Shown: one piece after another, positions 35,497 through 44,853 of the stretch | How the letters are laid out: the number at the start of each line of letters is the position of its first letter | How positions within the stretch are numbered: the first letter of the stretch is position 1 | NCBI RefSeq assembly: GCF_001571105.1 | Contig: NZ_BCTD01000017.1 | DNA from: Azotobacter vinelandii | GTDB lineage: Bacteria; Pseudomonadota; Gammaproteobacteria; Pseudomonadales; Pseudomonadaceae | Length of the DNA stretch: 64,000 bases | Reading direction: 5' to 3' (one strand) | Program-made: the position numbers and the translations under genes | The notes under the pieces: model-generated | What the model saw: only the letters and a program-made list of their open reading frames with translations | What the model was told of the DNA's origin: nothing | The model's database searches: none

Positions 35497-36111
35497 ATGG
35501 GCGTGACGGAAAGCCCCCTGGTGGCCTGCCACGACTGCGACCTCCTGCAGCGCGAGCCGATGCTGCCCGAAGGCGGCGTGGCCCGCTGCCGGCGCTGCGG
35601 GGCGATCCTGTCGCGCAATCACCCGCGGAGCAGCGAGCGCGCCCTGGCCTTCGGGCTCGGCGCCCTCCTCCTCTTCCTGATCGCCAACCTCTTTCCCATC
35701 GTCGGCCTCAGCCTCGGTGGAGACTTCGTGCAGACCTCCCTGCTCGGCGCGGCGCGGGCCATGTACCGCCACGACATGCGCCTGGTCGCCGCCCTGGTGC
35801 TGGCGACCACCTTCGTCGCGCCCCTGGCGCAGTTGCTGGCCCTGCTCTACCTGCTGCTGCCGGCCTGCCTCGGACGCCGGCCGCCGCGAGCCCGGCTGGT
35901 GTTCCGCGGCCTGACCCTGGTGCAGCCCTGGGGCATGCTGGAGGTGTTCGTGCTCGGCATCCTGGTCTCGCTGGTCAAGCTCGCCCACCTGGCCAGCGTG
36001 GTGCCCGGGGTCGCCCTGTGGTCGTTCGGCGGACTGATGCTGCTGATGGCGGCGACCAGCGCCTCCTTCGACGCCCGCGACCTGTGGACGCGGCTGGAGG
36101 CGGCGCGATGA
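35497..36111 (+). CDS. pqiA: PqiA-type membrane protein, first half
   Basis: The 204-residue protein corresponds to one half of a paraquat-inducible protein A. An N-terminal zinc-ribbon has Cys at 11, 14, 31 and 34 (CHDC, CRRC), followed by four predicted membrane helices with LFPIVGLSLGG. In Escherichia coli a single PqiA has two such halves. Here they are separate genes joined by an ATGA overlap, a common split form. PqiA works with the PqiB MCE tunnel and PqiC in lipid transport between membranes. Confidence 0.9.
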   Translation: MGVTESPLVACHDCDLLQREPMLPEGGVARCRRCGAILSRNHPRSSERALAFGLGALLLFLIANLFPIVGLSLGGDFVQTSLLGAARAMYRHDMRLVAALVLATTFVAPLAQLLALLYLLLPACLGRRPPRARLVFRGLTLVQPWGMLEVFVLGILVSLVKLAHLASVVPGVALWSFGGLMLLMAATSASFDARDLWTRLEAAR

Positions 36112-36734
36112 AGGGCCCGGCGAGCGCCGCCCGCTGGCATCTGGCGACCTGCCACGGCTGCGGCCTGCTGAGCCGCACGGGCGCGGGCCAGGCCGCCCGC
36201 TGCCCGCGCTGCGGCACGCCCCTGCACGCACGCAAGCCGGACAGCATCGCCCGTACCTGGGCCTTCATCGTCGCCGCGGCGATCCTCTACGTCCCGGCCA
36301 ACCTGCTGCCGATCATGGAGACCAGCTCCCTGTTCGGCGCCCAGCAGGACACCATCATGAGCGGCGTGGTGTACCTGTGGGTGTCCGGCTCCTGGCACCT
36401 GGCCCTGGTGGTGTTCGTCGCCAGCATCCTGGTACCGATGGCCAAGCTCATCGCCCTGGTCATCCTGGCCTTGTCGGTGCAGTCGCGCGCCCGCTGGCAG
36501 CCGCTGCAGCGCACCCGCCTGTATCGCCTGGTGGAACTGGTCGGGCGCTGGTCGATGCTCGATATCTACGTGGTGACCCTGCTGGTCGCCCTGGTGCAGC
36601 TCGAAGCCCTGGCGACCATCCGCCCCGGCAGCGGCGCCCTGGCCTTCGGCGCCGTGGTGGTGCTGACCATGTTCGCGGCGATGAGCTTCGATCCGCGCCT
36701 GATCTGGGACGTCCTGGAGCGGGACGATGGCTGA
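36108..36734 (+). CDS. pqiA: PqiA-type membrane protein, second half
   Basis: The 208-residue protein mirrors the preceding gene: zinc-ribbon Cys at 15, 18, 32 and 35 (CHGC, CPRC), membrane helices, and YVPANLLPIMETSSLFG, the conserved PqiA signature. It overlaps the upstream stop as ATGA and the pqiB start by eight bases, indicating tight co-translation and a complex of both PqiA halves with PqiB at the inner membrane. Confidence 0.9.
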   Translation: MKGPASAARWHLATCHGCGLLSRTGAGQAARCPRCGTPLHARKPDSIARTWAFIVAAAILYVPANLLPIMETSSLFGAQQDTIMSGVVYLWVSGSWHLALVVFVASILVPMAKLIALVILALSVQSRARWQPLQRTRLYRLVELVGRWSMLDIYVVTLLVALVQLEALATIRPGSGALAFGAVVVLTMFAAMSFDPRLIWDVLERDDG

Positions 36735-38340
36735 GACGCGCCCCGACCCGTCCGGCCTGCCGGAGGCCGAAGCGGCGCCCCGCTCGCGCTGGAGGCCGCA
36801 ACTGGTCTGGCTGGTACCGCTGGTGGCCGCGCTCATCGGCGGCTGGCTGGCGGTGAAGTCGATCCTCGACCGGGGCCCCGTCATCGATATCGTCTTCAAG
36901 AGCGCCGAAGGCCTGGAGGCGGGCAAGACCAAGGTCAAGTACAAGGACGTGGACATCGGCCTGGTCACCGCCGTGAGCCTGTCCAGGGATCTCCGCCAGG
37001 TGCTGGCCAGCGCGGAACTGGTCAAGGATTTCCAGCCCCATCTGGTCGAGGACACCCGCTTCTGGCTGGTCAAGCCGCGCATCTCCGGCGGCAGCGTCTC
37101 GGGGCTCGGCACCGTGCTGTCCGGTGCCTACATCGGGGTGGACGTGGGCAAGTCGTCCCGCGCGCAGAAGACCTTCGCCGCGCTGGAGGTGCCGCCGGTC
37201 ATCCAGCTCGACACGCCGGGCCGGGAGTTCGTTCTGCGCAGCGCCGACCTGGGCTCCCTGGCGATGGGCTCGCCGGTGTTCTTCCGGCGCCTGCAGGTCG
37301 GTCAGGTGGTCGGCTACCAGCTCGACGGGAACGGCCGGGGGGTGAGCCTGAGGCTCTTCGTCAACGCGCCCTACGACCGCTTCGTCACCGACAACAGCCG
37401 TTTCTGGAATGCCAGCGGGATCGACGTCAAGCTCGGCGCCGGCGGCATCGAGGTGGATACCCAGTCGCTGGCCTCGCTGCTGCTGGGCGGCGTGGCCTTC
37501 GAAACGCCGGAGGAGTCCGTCGCCCTGCCGGGCGCCGCGCCCGACACCCCCTTCGAGCTGTTCGCCGACCGTGCCCGGGCCATGCGCAACCCCGAGCGCG
37601 ACGTGTTGAAGATGGTCCTGCTCTTCGACGAATCCCTGCGCGGCCTGGAGACCGGCGCCCCGGTGGATTTCCGCGGCATCGCCATCGGCGAGGTGACCGC
37701 CATCCGCGTGGAGCTGGAGCCGGACAGCCGGCGCATCGTCATGCCGGTCGAGATCAGCCTCTATCCGGAACGACTGCGGCTGCGCTCCCGGGACAAGGAC
37801 CTGCCCCGGCTTTCCGGCGAGGCACGCAGGCGTTTTCTCGAAGAACTGGTCGCCAAGGGCCTGCGCGCCCAGTTGCGCTCCGGCAACCTGCTCACCGGCC
37901 AGCTCTACGTCAGCCTGGACTTCTTCCCCCAGGCGACCACGGCCCGGATCGACTGGGACAGCGAGCCGCCCGGACTGCCCACCACGGGCGGCAGCCTGGG
38001 CGAGTTGCAGGCATCCCTGCAGCGCGTCGCCGGCCGGCTGGAAAAGCTGCCGCTGGAGCAGATCGGCGCCGACCTGCGGCAGACCCTGCAGACCACCAGC
38101 CGCCTGCTGCACCGGCTGGATACCCAGGTGGCTCCGGAGGTCGTGGCCACCCTGGGCGAGGCGCGCAAGGCCGTGGACACCGCGCAGAACATGATGGCCG
38201 CCGACGAGCCCCTGCAACAGGACACCCGCGAGGCCATCCGCGAACTCGGGCGCACCGCCAGATCCCTGCGCGCCCTGGCCGACTATCTCGAACGCCATCC
38301 CGAGGCGTTGCTCTGGGGCAAGAAGAAGAGCGAGCCATGA
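36727..38340 (+). CDS. pqiB: PqiB-type MCE protein
   Basis: The 537-residue protein has one N-terminal membrane anchor (VWLVPLVAALIGGWLAV, about 27-43) and three MCE/MlaD domains (roughly 48-140, 160-215 and 285-390), followed by a C-terminal helical needle region of Leu-rich heptads (about 415-520). PqiB hexamers form a periplasm-spanning lipid tunnel. The gene overlaps pqiA by eight bases. The partner lipoprotein gene pqiC is not next; it is found 4.7 kb away after an iron-uptake cassette. Confidence 0.92.
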   Translation: MAETRPDPSGLPEAEAAPRSRWRPQLVWLVPLVAALIGGWLAVKSILDRGPVIDIVFKSAEGLEAGKTKVKYKDVDIGLVTAVSLSRDLRQVLASAELVKDFQPHLVEDTRFWLVKPRISGGSVSGLGTVLSGAYIGVDVGKSSRAQKTFAALEVPPVIQLDTPGREFVLRSADLGSLAMGSPVFFRRLQVGQVVGYQLDGNGRGVSLRLFVNAPYDRFVTDNSRFWNASGIDVKLGAGGIEVDTQSLASLLLGGVAFETPEESVALPGAAPDTPFELFADRARAMRNPERDVLKMVLLFDESLRGLETGAPVDFRGIAIGEVTAIRVELEPDSRRIVMPVEISLYPERLRLRSRDKDLPRLSGEARRRFLEELVAKGLRAQLRSGNLLTGQLYVSLDFFPQATTARIDWDSEPPGLPTTGGSLGELQASLQRVAGRLEKLPLEQIGADLRQTLQTTSRLLHRLDTQVAPEVVATLGEARKAVDTAQNMMAADEPLQQDTREAIRELGRTARSLRALADYLERHPEALLWGKKKSEP

Positions 38341-38589
38341 GGCGGCCGCTCCTGCCGCCGGCAAGTGCATCGGCACGCCCTGTTCCGGCTCCCGGCCGAG
38401 TCATTTTCCTTCGCGCGCGCGACACCTCCTGGGGTCCCTGCGACGCCGGAACGTCCGGCCCCGGGCTCCTACGCGGGAGCGTGGGAGCCGTCGAAGTCAT
38501 TGGACTAACCGAACAATCCACTAGAACACCTGAGCTGAAGGAGAGTAGGACCAGCGAATAAGCTGCGCGATTGACTTGTTCGGAGTTTC

Positions 38590-40996
38590 CTAAAAGTCCC
38601 ATCGGGTGGTTAGTATCATATTACGAGGCTCGCCATATTTATGGCTACTTCCATATCCATAAGCCGTGTAATAATATTTATCAAGCAGGTTGCTCACATT
38701 CAAAGTAACAGAGAAATCATCAGTAATCTGATATTTACTCATAAAGTTCAACAACCAGAAAGCTTCCTGTCTATATTGACGAGCATTGCCAAGAGCGTCT
38801 GCGCCATCATTCCATGTAGTGCCTTGATAATTGGCTCCGCCGCCAACAGTAAGTTTATCTAACATGCCGGGCAGCCTATAAGTCGTATAAACCTTGAATT
38901 GATTTTCTGGTTGCTGTGTTGTCAGTTTTTCATTTGTCCTATCCTCTCGAATGACTTGATGGGTAAAGCCTGCCTGAATATTCCATCCTGGCGCCAATTC
39001 TCCCGTCACTTCTAGCTCGACACCTTTACTTTTAGCTTTTACTCCTCTATATATAATATAGTTTTGCTCCACATTACGCACACCTGTACTTTCGGCGCGA
39101 TTATCCTGGCGGATTTCAAAATAAGCCAAGCTGGCGTTCAAACGACCATTGAACCACTCGCCCTTAACCCCCCCCTCATAGCTATCCCCCTCATCTGGAT
39201 CAAGTACGGAATTGTTTTCATCTCGGACGTTTTGTGGCTGAAAAATTTTGGTATAGCTAGCATAAAGCGAAAAATTATCGTTTAGATCATAAGTAATACC
39301 CGCGAAAGGCACGACCTCGCCTGTTTCGCGCATATTGCTATCACCTCCCCGGATGTAATTGGTCACCCGACCACCAAGAATTACTGCAAGGTCATCTGTC
39401 AGGCTGAAACGGGCGCTGGCATAGTAGGCCCTCTGGTTAATACGGTCTTCTGTAAGGTAATTTCCGCTAAAGTTCGGTCTTTCTATATCGCCATCCCAGT
39501 TCCAGAAGTTATCAACTAAAGGCGTATAATAATTAGTGCCTGATCCTTTCAGATGGTTATGATAACCACTCACTCCTATTGCCAGTTCATGAGTCCGGCC
39601 AAATAGTTCAAAAGGGCCACGCAAATAACCTTCTAGTGCCTGGGTCCTGAGTTTATATCTATATTCTCCAGAGCCTAAATAAGCATTGCCAGTGTCAGCG
39701 TCGGGGGTGGAATTAATGCTTCCTAATTTTGAATTATAAGCATTTCTTTGGAAAGTGTAATAAAGCCGGCCATCCCATCCATTATCAAAGGCATGATCCA
39801 TTTGAGCGAAAAAGGCATGACTAAATTGCTCATTATAACTCCAGCTTGCAGCTGGATTAAAGGATCGGGACATGTTTATCTCATTATTCTGGCTGTCCTG
39901 CATTGGAATTCCACCCCACATATCACCGTTTGGAATCCTTTTGTCATAGTTTCCACCCACGGTTAGTAATGTTTGTGGGGACAAGTCAACCTCTAATACT
40001 CCATAAAATGCTCGCGTCTGCTCCTTAGCGTGATCGAGAAAGGATTGCTTGTCTTGAAAGGCTGCGGCGACTCGTCCACGAACACTAGCACTTTCATTCA
40101 ATGGACCGCTGACATCCCATTCCGTACGATAATTATCCCAGCGACCGGCTTCGATAGTTGCGTGCCCACTGAAGTCGTGGGTAGGCTTTTTACGTACAAA
40201 ATTGAGTGTGGCACCGGGAGCCCCCGCTCCAGTAGTCAAACCACTCGCCCCCTTGATGACCTCAACCCGATCATATTGAATCATATCGCTTGAGGTCTCT
40301 CCGATATTATTGGTTGAGCTATAAGCTAGGGTGGGAATACCGTCATATTGAAAATTACGAATTTCGTAACCTCGAGCATAATATGAATAACGGTGATCGC
40401 TGGAACTCAGTGTCAGACCAGGTGTGTGTTCTATTACCTTATTAATATTGGTCAGATTGAAATCATCCATATGCTGACGAGTGATTACTGTAACCGTTTG
40501 TGGCGTTTCACGTGGCGTTAGGACTAATCGAGTGGCCGAGGCGATAGTGCCAGGTGTATATGACTTGGTCTGCTCGGTGATGGTGCCGAGTGCGTTGTCT
40601 TCTACCCGCATGGCATCCAGGTTTATCGTCCCGGCTGACTTGGTTTCCACCAGCACATATCCGCCACGGTCTTGCCGCTCTGCCTGCAAACCGCTGGCGG
40701 TTCAGTGCTTCGTCCGGGGCGAAGGCGCCTTGCAGGCCCAGGGTGCTTTTGCCGGCCAGCAGTTTGGCGTCGAAGGCGACGCTCACGCCAGCCTGGCGGG
40801 AGAACTGGGACAGAGCAGCATCCAGGTTGCCGGGGGCGATGGAAAACTCTTGGTTGGTGGTCTGCTCGGCGATGGCGGTGAGCGGCATGCTCAGGATCAC
40901 GCTCGCCAGCGGCAGATACAGCAGGGCGCCGCGCACCGCGGCGGCCAGGGTGGCGGGTCGGGAACGATGGGGCAACGGCTGTTTGCGCAAGTTCAT
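38590..40996 (-). pseudogene. Frameshifted, chimeric TonB-dependent siderophore receptor
   Basis: Two frames together make one receptor. The 5' part (40996 to about 40696) encodes a signal peptide and STN signalling domain (SIAPGNLDAALSQFSRQAGV, split after residue 52) typical of FecIR-linked receptors. The rest, in another frame, begins ..LQAERQDRGGYVLVE and continues through plug and barrel to the terminal LTTRWDF. The frames join near 40696, where relatives have a leucine/glycine stretch (LLAGSG-like). An 11-base loss there would explain the shift. The STN part has GC-rich codon use but the barrel is AT-rich: two sample 60-base lines (39001, 39601) count 35% and 42% GC. It therefore seems to be a recombinant with foreign 3' DNA. 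Unless the shift is a sequence error, no complete receptor is made. Confidence 0.8.
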
Positions 40997-41107
40997 AGGG
41001 AGGGCTTCTCGTTGGCAGTGAGCAAAATGTCACGACCTGAATGCCGAATGAGAATCGAAATCCCTTCACTTACCGGAAAATTATTTTCGCTGTTGGCCCT
41101 GCCGCGC

Positions 41108-42082
41108 TCAGGTAGCGCCCAGACGAACCCAGTAGCGGGTCAGGCGATACAGGCGTAGATCGTGGCTGCGGGCGATGAAATCGAGCGTGGCGTCGATATC
41201 GCTCAACTGGAAGTTGCCGCTGATCGGCCGCCGGGCTATGGCCGGGTCGCAGCCGAGGTAGCCGTGGCGATGGCGGGACAGTTCGGCGAGCAGCTCTTCC
41301 AGCGGCAGTTCGCGGGCGATCAACTGGCCGTCGAGCCAGCCGTTCGGCGCGCTGTGGCTTTGGGGCAGTCGCAGGGCCAGGCCGGAGTTCAGCAGCCATT
41401 GCTGGCCAGCTCGGGCGATTCGGAGTTCGCTACCGTCGGCGGGTCGTAGGCTGACCGCGCCTTCCTCTACCGCCAGCCGCGTCGCTTGTTCATCCAGGCG
41501 CACGCTGAAGCGGGTGCCCAGAGCCTCCAGCAGGCCGTCGCGGGTTTGCACGCGCAACGGCCGTTCGGCGAACTGCCCGGTATCGCTGCCGCTGATCAGG
41601 TGCAGTTCGCCACGTAGCAAGCGCAGCAGGCGCTGCTCGCTGTCGAAATGCAGGCTGACAGCGCTGTCGGTGTTCAGGTCGAGCTGGCTGCCGTCGGCCA
41701 GCCGCCAGCGGCGGCGTTCGCCGATGGCGGTGCTGTGATCGGCCAGCAGGCGTTGCCAGGGGGTGACTTCGCCGGCGCCCCAGGTGGTGGCGCCCAACGC
41801 GCCGAGCAACAACGTCAGCTTGCCGAGCTGGCGGCGTCTGAGATGGACCTTTGGCAGCTTGCTCAGGGCCTGCATGGCCAGGTCGGCCGGCACGCCGGCG
41901 AAGCGGCCCTGCAAACTCTGCACCCGCTGCCAGGCTTGGCGGTGCTGTTCACTGGCCTCATGCCAGACCTGGAAGGCGCTCCGGGTGCTGGCGTCGGCTT
42001 CGCCGTAGGTCAGCCTGACCGCCCAGTCGATGGCCTGCTCGATCACCGCCTCCGGCAGAGGCTCTTGCGGAGTGCGGCTCAC
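41108..42082 (-). CDS. fecR: FecR-family anti-sigma factor/regulator
   Basis: This 324-residue protein has an N-terminal DUF4880-type region (AIDWAVRLTYGEADASTRSAFQVW), a membrane-proximal segment at about 85-105, and a FecR domain with ALGTRFSVRLDE and LAVEEGAVSL. FecR transmits the receptor's ligand-bound signal to FecI. It starts at GTG 42082, overlapping the fecI stop as GTGA; the longer frame upstream is a shadow. With the receptor gene broken, this sensor may be cut off from its input, unless another STN receptor engages it. Confidence 0.9.
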   Translation of the reverse strand: MSRTPQEPLPEAVIEQAIDWAVRLTYGEADASTRSAFQVWHEASEQHRQAWQRVQSLQGRFAGVPADLAMQALSKLPKVHLRRRQLGKLTLLLGALGATTWGAGEVTPWQRLLADHSTAIGERRRWRLADGSQLDLNTDSAVSLHFDSEQRLLRLLRGELHLISGSDTGQFAERPLRVQTRDGLLEALGTRFSVRLDEQATRLAVEEGAVSLRPADGSELRIARAGQQWLLNSGLALRLPQSHSAPNGWLDGQLIARELPLEELLAELSRHRHGYLGCDPAIARRPISGNFQLSDIDATLDFIARSHDLRLYRLTRYWVRLGAT

Positions 42083-42585
42083 GGCTCTTGCTCGAACGCC
42101 AGACGGTAGCAGTGACGCAGCGCTTTGGCGATGTAGCGTTCGACAGTGGAGAGGGACACGCCGAGACGCTCGGCGATGCGCGGGCAGCTCAAGCCTTCGA
42201 GCTGGGCCAGCAGAAAGGCTTCGCGCACCGCCGGCGGCAGCTCGTCGAGCAGACTGTCGATGGCTACCAGCGTTTCGATCATCAAGACGCCGACCTCGGG
42301 GCTCGGCGCCTGTTGCTCCGGTAACTGTTGCAAGGTTTCCAGCCAGGCCCGCTCGATGTCGCGACGGCGCCAGAGGTCGATCATCAGGCCACGGGCGATG
42401 GTGCGCAGGTAGGCGCGCGGCTCTTCGAGCGACAGGTTCTGCCGACGTTGCAAGACCCGCAGAAAGGTATCCTGAGCCAGGTCGGCAGCATCGCTGGAAT
42501 CGTTCAGCCGCCGTCGCAGCCAACCCTGGAGCCAGCCTTGGTGTTGGGCATACAGATGAGTGATGCTGGAGTCCCGCGACGACAT
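42079..42585 (-). CDS. fecI: FecI-type ECF sigma factor
   Basis: The 168-residue protein has sigma-70 region 2 (AADLAQDTFLRVLQ, YLRTIARGLMIDLWRRRDIE) and region 4 (LPPAVREAFLLAQLEGLSCPRIAERLGVSLSTVERYIAKAL, given in parts around 125-160). FecI proteins start transcription of their linked TonB receptor gene. ATG 42585 gives the usual start; an ATG 13 codons upstream is possible. A Fur-box-like element lies about 150 bases upstream, so iron limitation probably induces it. GC-rich codon use matches the genome. Confidence 0.92.
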   Translation of the reverse strand: MSSRDSSITHLYAQHQGWLQGWLRRRLNDSSDAADLAQDTFLRVLQRRQNLSLEEPRAYLRTIARGLMIDLWRRRDIERAWLETLQQLPEQQAPSPEVGVLMIETLVAIDSLLDELPPAVREAFLLAQLEGLSCPRIAERLGVSLSTVERYIAKALRHCYRLAFEQEP

Positions 42586-42733
42586 TGGCGACACTTTCCG
42601 TAGCAGTGAGAGCGTTTTACCCAATACAGGCGCAGAGGCTGAATGAGTCCATGGGAGCGAAACACCTGTCAGGCTCTGCCACCAGCCAACCAGCTTTCAA
42701 TGGACCCTACTCATGAAAGGTGCGCCGTCAAAT

Positions 42734-42752
42734 GATAATTTATCTCATTATC
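42734..42752. promoter_or_regulatory. Fur-box-like site
   Basis: GATAAT-TTATCTC-ATTATC is 19 bases and matches both outer hexamers of the Fur consensus exactly. It lies 149 bases upstream of fecI and about 260 upstream of pqiC. The 425-base gap 42586-43010 otherwise shows no gene. Confidence 0.7.
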
Positions 42753-43010
42753 AGCGTTGATCGGATCGCTCTGCAAGAGGGCTCGTTTTCATCCGCTGTC
42801 CGTGACAAGAGCCCGCTCCGGAGCTAAATCTGTTCTGCCGGAAACTGTTTTCCCATGCGTGGCGGGCAACCCCCGCGTGCCCACGGCAATACAGTCGCGC
42901 CAATGGACAGGCAGGGCGGAGAAACAGGCTCGCCAGCGCCAGCGGGACGGTGGCGCATCGCTTTTCGCGCCGGAGCGTCCATCCCCGAACCCACAGCGGG
43001 AGAGCGAACC

Positions 43011-43589
43011 GTGAAACGCCTTGCCCGAGTTCTCGTCGCCAGCCTGACCCTCGGCGGCTGCGCCAGCGCCCCCGTGGAGCGCTTCTACACCCTCAGCGCC
43101 GTCGCCGTGGCCGATCCGGCGACACAGCCTCGGGCCTACAGCGTGACGGTGGACCCCGTCGGCGTGCCCGAGATGGTGGACCGCCCGCAGTTGGTGCTGC
43201 GGCTCGACGCCAACCGGGTGTCGATCATGGAGCACGAGCGCTGGGCCACGCCGCTGCAGAGCGGCATCGGCCAGGTCGTTGCCGCCAATCTGACGCGACT
43301 GCTAGGCGGTGCCTGGGTGGCGGCCCATCCCATGAGCGCCACGACGGCCTCCGACTACCGGGTGACGCTGGACGTGCAGCGTTTCGAGTCGGCGCCCGGC
43401 GCTGCGGCCGACCTCGATGTCCTGTGGACGATAAGAAGCGCCAGGGGCGCGCTGGTCAAGGCGGGTCGCTCGACACTCAGCGAACCGCCCGGGGGTGCCG
43501 GCACCGAGGCTCTGGTGGCGGCCCACGACCGGGCCCTGGCGGCGCTGAGCCGGGACATCGCCCGCGCGCTCCCGGCCAGCCCGCCCTGA
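43011..43589 (+). CDS. pqiC: PqiC-like ABC-type transport auxiliary lipoprotein
   Basis: The 192-residue protein has a lipoprotein signal (LVASLTLGGC, lipid Cys 17) and the DUF330/PqiC pattern: VERFYTLSAV, PRAYSVTVDPVGVPEMVDRPQLVLR and WATPLQSGIGQVVAANLTRLLG, in parts. PqiC is the outer-membrane partner of PqiB. I start it at GTG 43011 behind GGGAGAG. Normally it directly follows pqiB; here it is 4.67 kb away, beyond an opposite-strand iron cassette, so it now needs its own promoter. Confidence 0.88.
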   Translation: MKRLARVLVASLTLGGCASAPVERFYTLSAVAVADPATQPRAYSVTVDPVGVPEMVDRPQLVLRLDANRVSIMEHERWATPLQSGIGQVVAANLTRLLGGAWVAAHPMSATTASDYRVTLDVQRFESAPGAAADLDVLWTIRSARGALVKAGRSTLSEPPGGAGTEALVAAHDRALAALSRDIARALPASPP

Positions 43590-43595
43590 GCGGCG

Positions 43596-44702
43596 TCAGC
43601 CGGCGCTCCCCGTCCCGCCGCTGCCGTCCCCGGCCGGCTGGTCGTCCACCCATTGCCAGAACAGGCGGTAGCCCACGGCCAGGACGATAGGGCCGATGAA
43701 CAGGCCGAGGATGCCGCTGGCCACCATGCCACCGAGCGCGCCGATCAGCACCACGGGCATGGGCACGTCCACGCCGCGGCCGAGCAGCAGCGGCTTGAGC
43801 ACGTTGTCCACCAGGCCGGCGAGGATGCTGTAGACGGCGAACACGATGGTCGTCAGGCTGGCACCTTCGCTGGAGAAGACATAGACGATCACCGGCACGG
43901 TGATCAGAGTCGCCGGCACCTGGATGATGCCGAGCAACAGGACGGCCAGGGCCAGCAGGCCGGCGCCCGGGACGCCCATAAGCACGAAGCCGACCCCAAC
44001 CAGCAGCATCTGGATGAAGGCGATGCCGAGCACCCCCTGAGCCACGGTGCGGATGGTGGCGGTGCACAGCTCGACGAGCGGCTCGCCCCGTTCCGGGCCG
44101 ACGATCCGCACGGCGATGCGATGGGCGCTGCGATGGCCGAGCTCGCCGAACGCCATGATGATGCCGGCGATGATCAGGGCGGCGATGAAGAGCAGAAAGC
44201 CGGTGCCGATGCCGGCGATCTTGCCCAGCAGGCCGAGCAGCAGCTCGCGGAGCTGAGGCCTGTACTTCTCTATCGAACCGGACAGGTCGGAAGCCGCCTG
44301 CTGCCAGAAGTCGTGCACGGGCTGGCCGATCACCGGCCAGTTGGCCACCGACTCGGACGGCGGCGGAATGTGCAGGGAGCCGCTCCTGACGGTTTCCATC
44401 ACCTGTTGCGCCGAGTCGACGAGCGAGGTGCCGAGCAGGTAGATCGGCACCATCAGGATCAGCAGGCCGACCACCACGATGAGGCTGGCCGTCCGGCCTT
44501 CGTGGTGGCCCAGGCGGGCGGCGAGCCGGCGCTGCAGCGGATAGAGCATGACGGCGAGGATCATCGACCAGAGCATCAGCTCGAGAAAGGGCCGGAAGAC
44601 CAGGTAGCAGTAGATCGTCAGCACAGCGACCAGGCCGGCACGGATCAGCACATCGAGCAGGTTTCTGGAGAATTGCTGGTCGGAAGCGGATTTCGGCGAC
44701 AT
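43596..44702 (-). CDS. AI-2E/PerM-family membrane protein
   Basis: The 368-residue protein has about eight membrane segments and resembles the PerM/TqsA (AI-2E transporter) superfamily: AVMLYPLQRRLAARLG, a periplasmic or cytosolic loop at about 130-175, and C-terminal GLVDNVLKPLLLGRGVDVPMPVVL (parts). Members have been linked to autoinducer export or Na+/H+ antiport; the specific role is open. AAGGGA lies before ATG 44702. It is convergent with pqiC, only six bases apart. Its 5' end and leader are duplicated at 49021-49193. Confidence 0.88.
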   Translation of the reverse strand: MSPKSASDQQFSRNLLDVLIRAGLVAVLTIYCYLVFRPFLELMLWSMILAVMLYPLQRRLAARLGHHEGRTASLIVVVGLLILMVPIYLLGTSLVDSAQQVMETVRSGSLHIPPPSESVANWPVIGQPVHDFWQQAASDLSGSIEKYRPQLRELLLGLLGKIAGIGTGFLLFIAALIIAGIIMAFGELGHRSAHRIAVRIVGPERGEPLVELCTATIRTVAQGVLGIAFIQMLLVGVGFVLMGVPGAGLLALAVLLLGIIQVPATLITVPVIVYVFSSEGASLTTIVFAVYSILAGLVDNVLKPLLLGRGVDVPMPVVLIGALGGMVASGILGLFIGPIVLAVGYRLFWQWVDDQPAGDGSGGTGSAG

Positions 44703-44836
44703 GGAAGGTCCCTTTTGTGGCTGCACGGCGCGTCCTGTCCGGGCGGTCTGGGCGACTCTTCAACATGCACGCAAGTCGGGCCGAATGCTTCCACTGAGGA
44801 AACCGGGCGCCGATAGAGCATAGTCCAGGCGCCGGC
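44656..44836. repeat. Copy A of duplicated promoter/leader
   Basis: This approximately 180-base stretch, covering the first codons of the PerM-like gene and its upstream region, is closely related to 49021-49193. Shared blocks include the run ctgcacggcgcgtcctgtcc, cggtctgggcgact and gatagagcatagt; differences are small indels. Confidence 0.85.
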
Positions 44837-44853
44837 ATCCGCTCCTCCGCGGC

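Noticed and set aside
32004..35618. Minus-strand frame of over 1200 codons opposite the RND pump
   Set aside because: It is His/Gln/Asp-rich antisense of a membrane protein, without domains; the RND protein on the plus strand is unambiguous.
38337..38561. Short plus-strand frame overlapping the pqiB stop, possibly an original pqiC start
   Set aside because: It starts MRRPLLPPAS like a signal peptide but has no lipobox or PqiC-like sequence; the intact pqiC at 43011 has its own complete signal.
38341..43010. Composite transposon carrying the iron cassette
   Set aside because: I found no transposase gene, terminal inverted repeats or target-site duplication at the borders.
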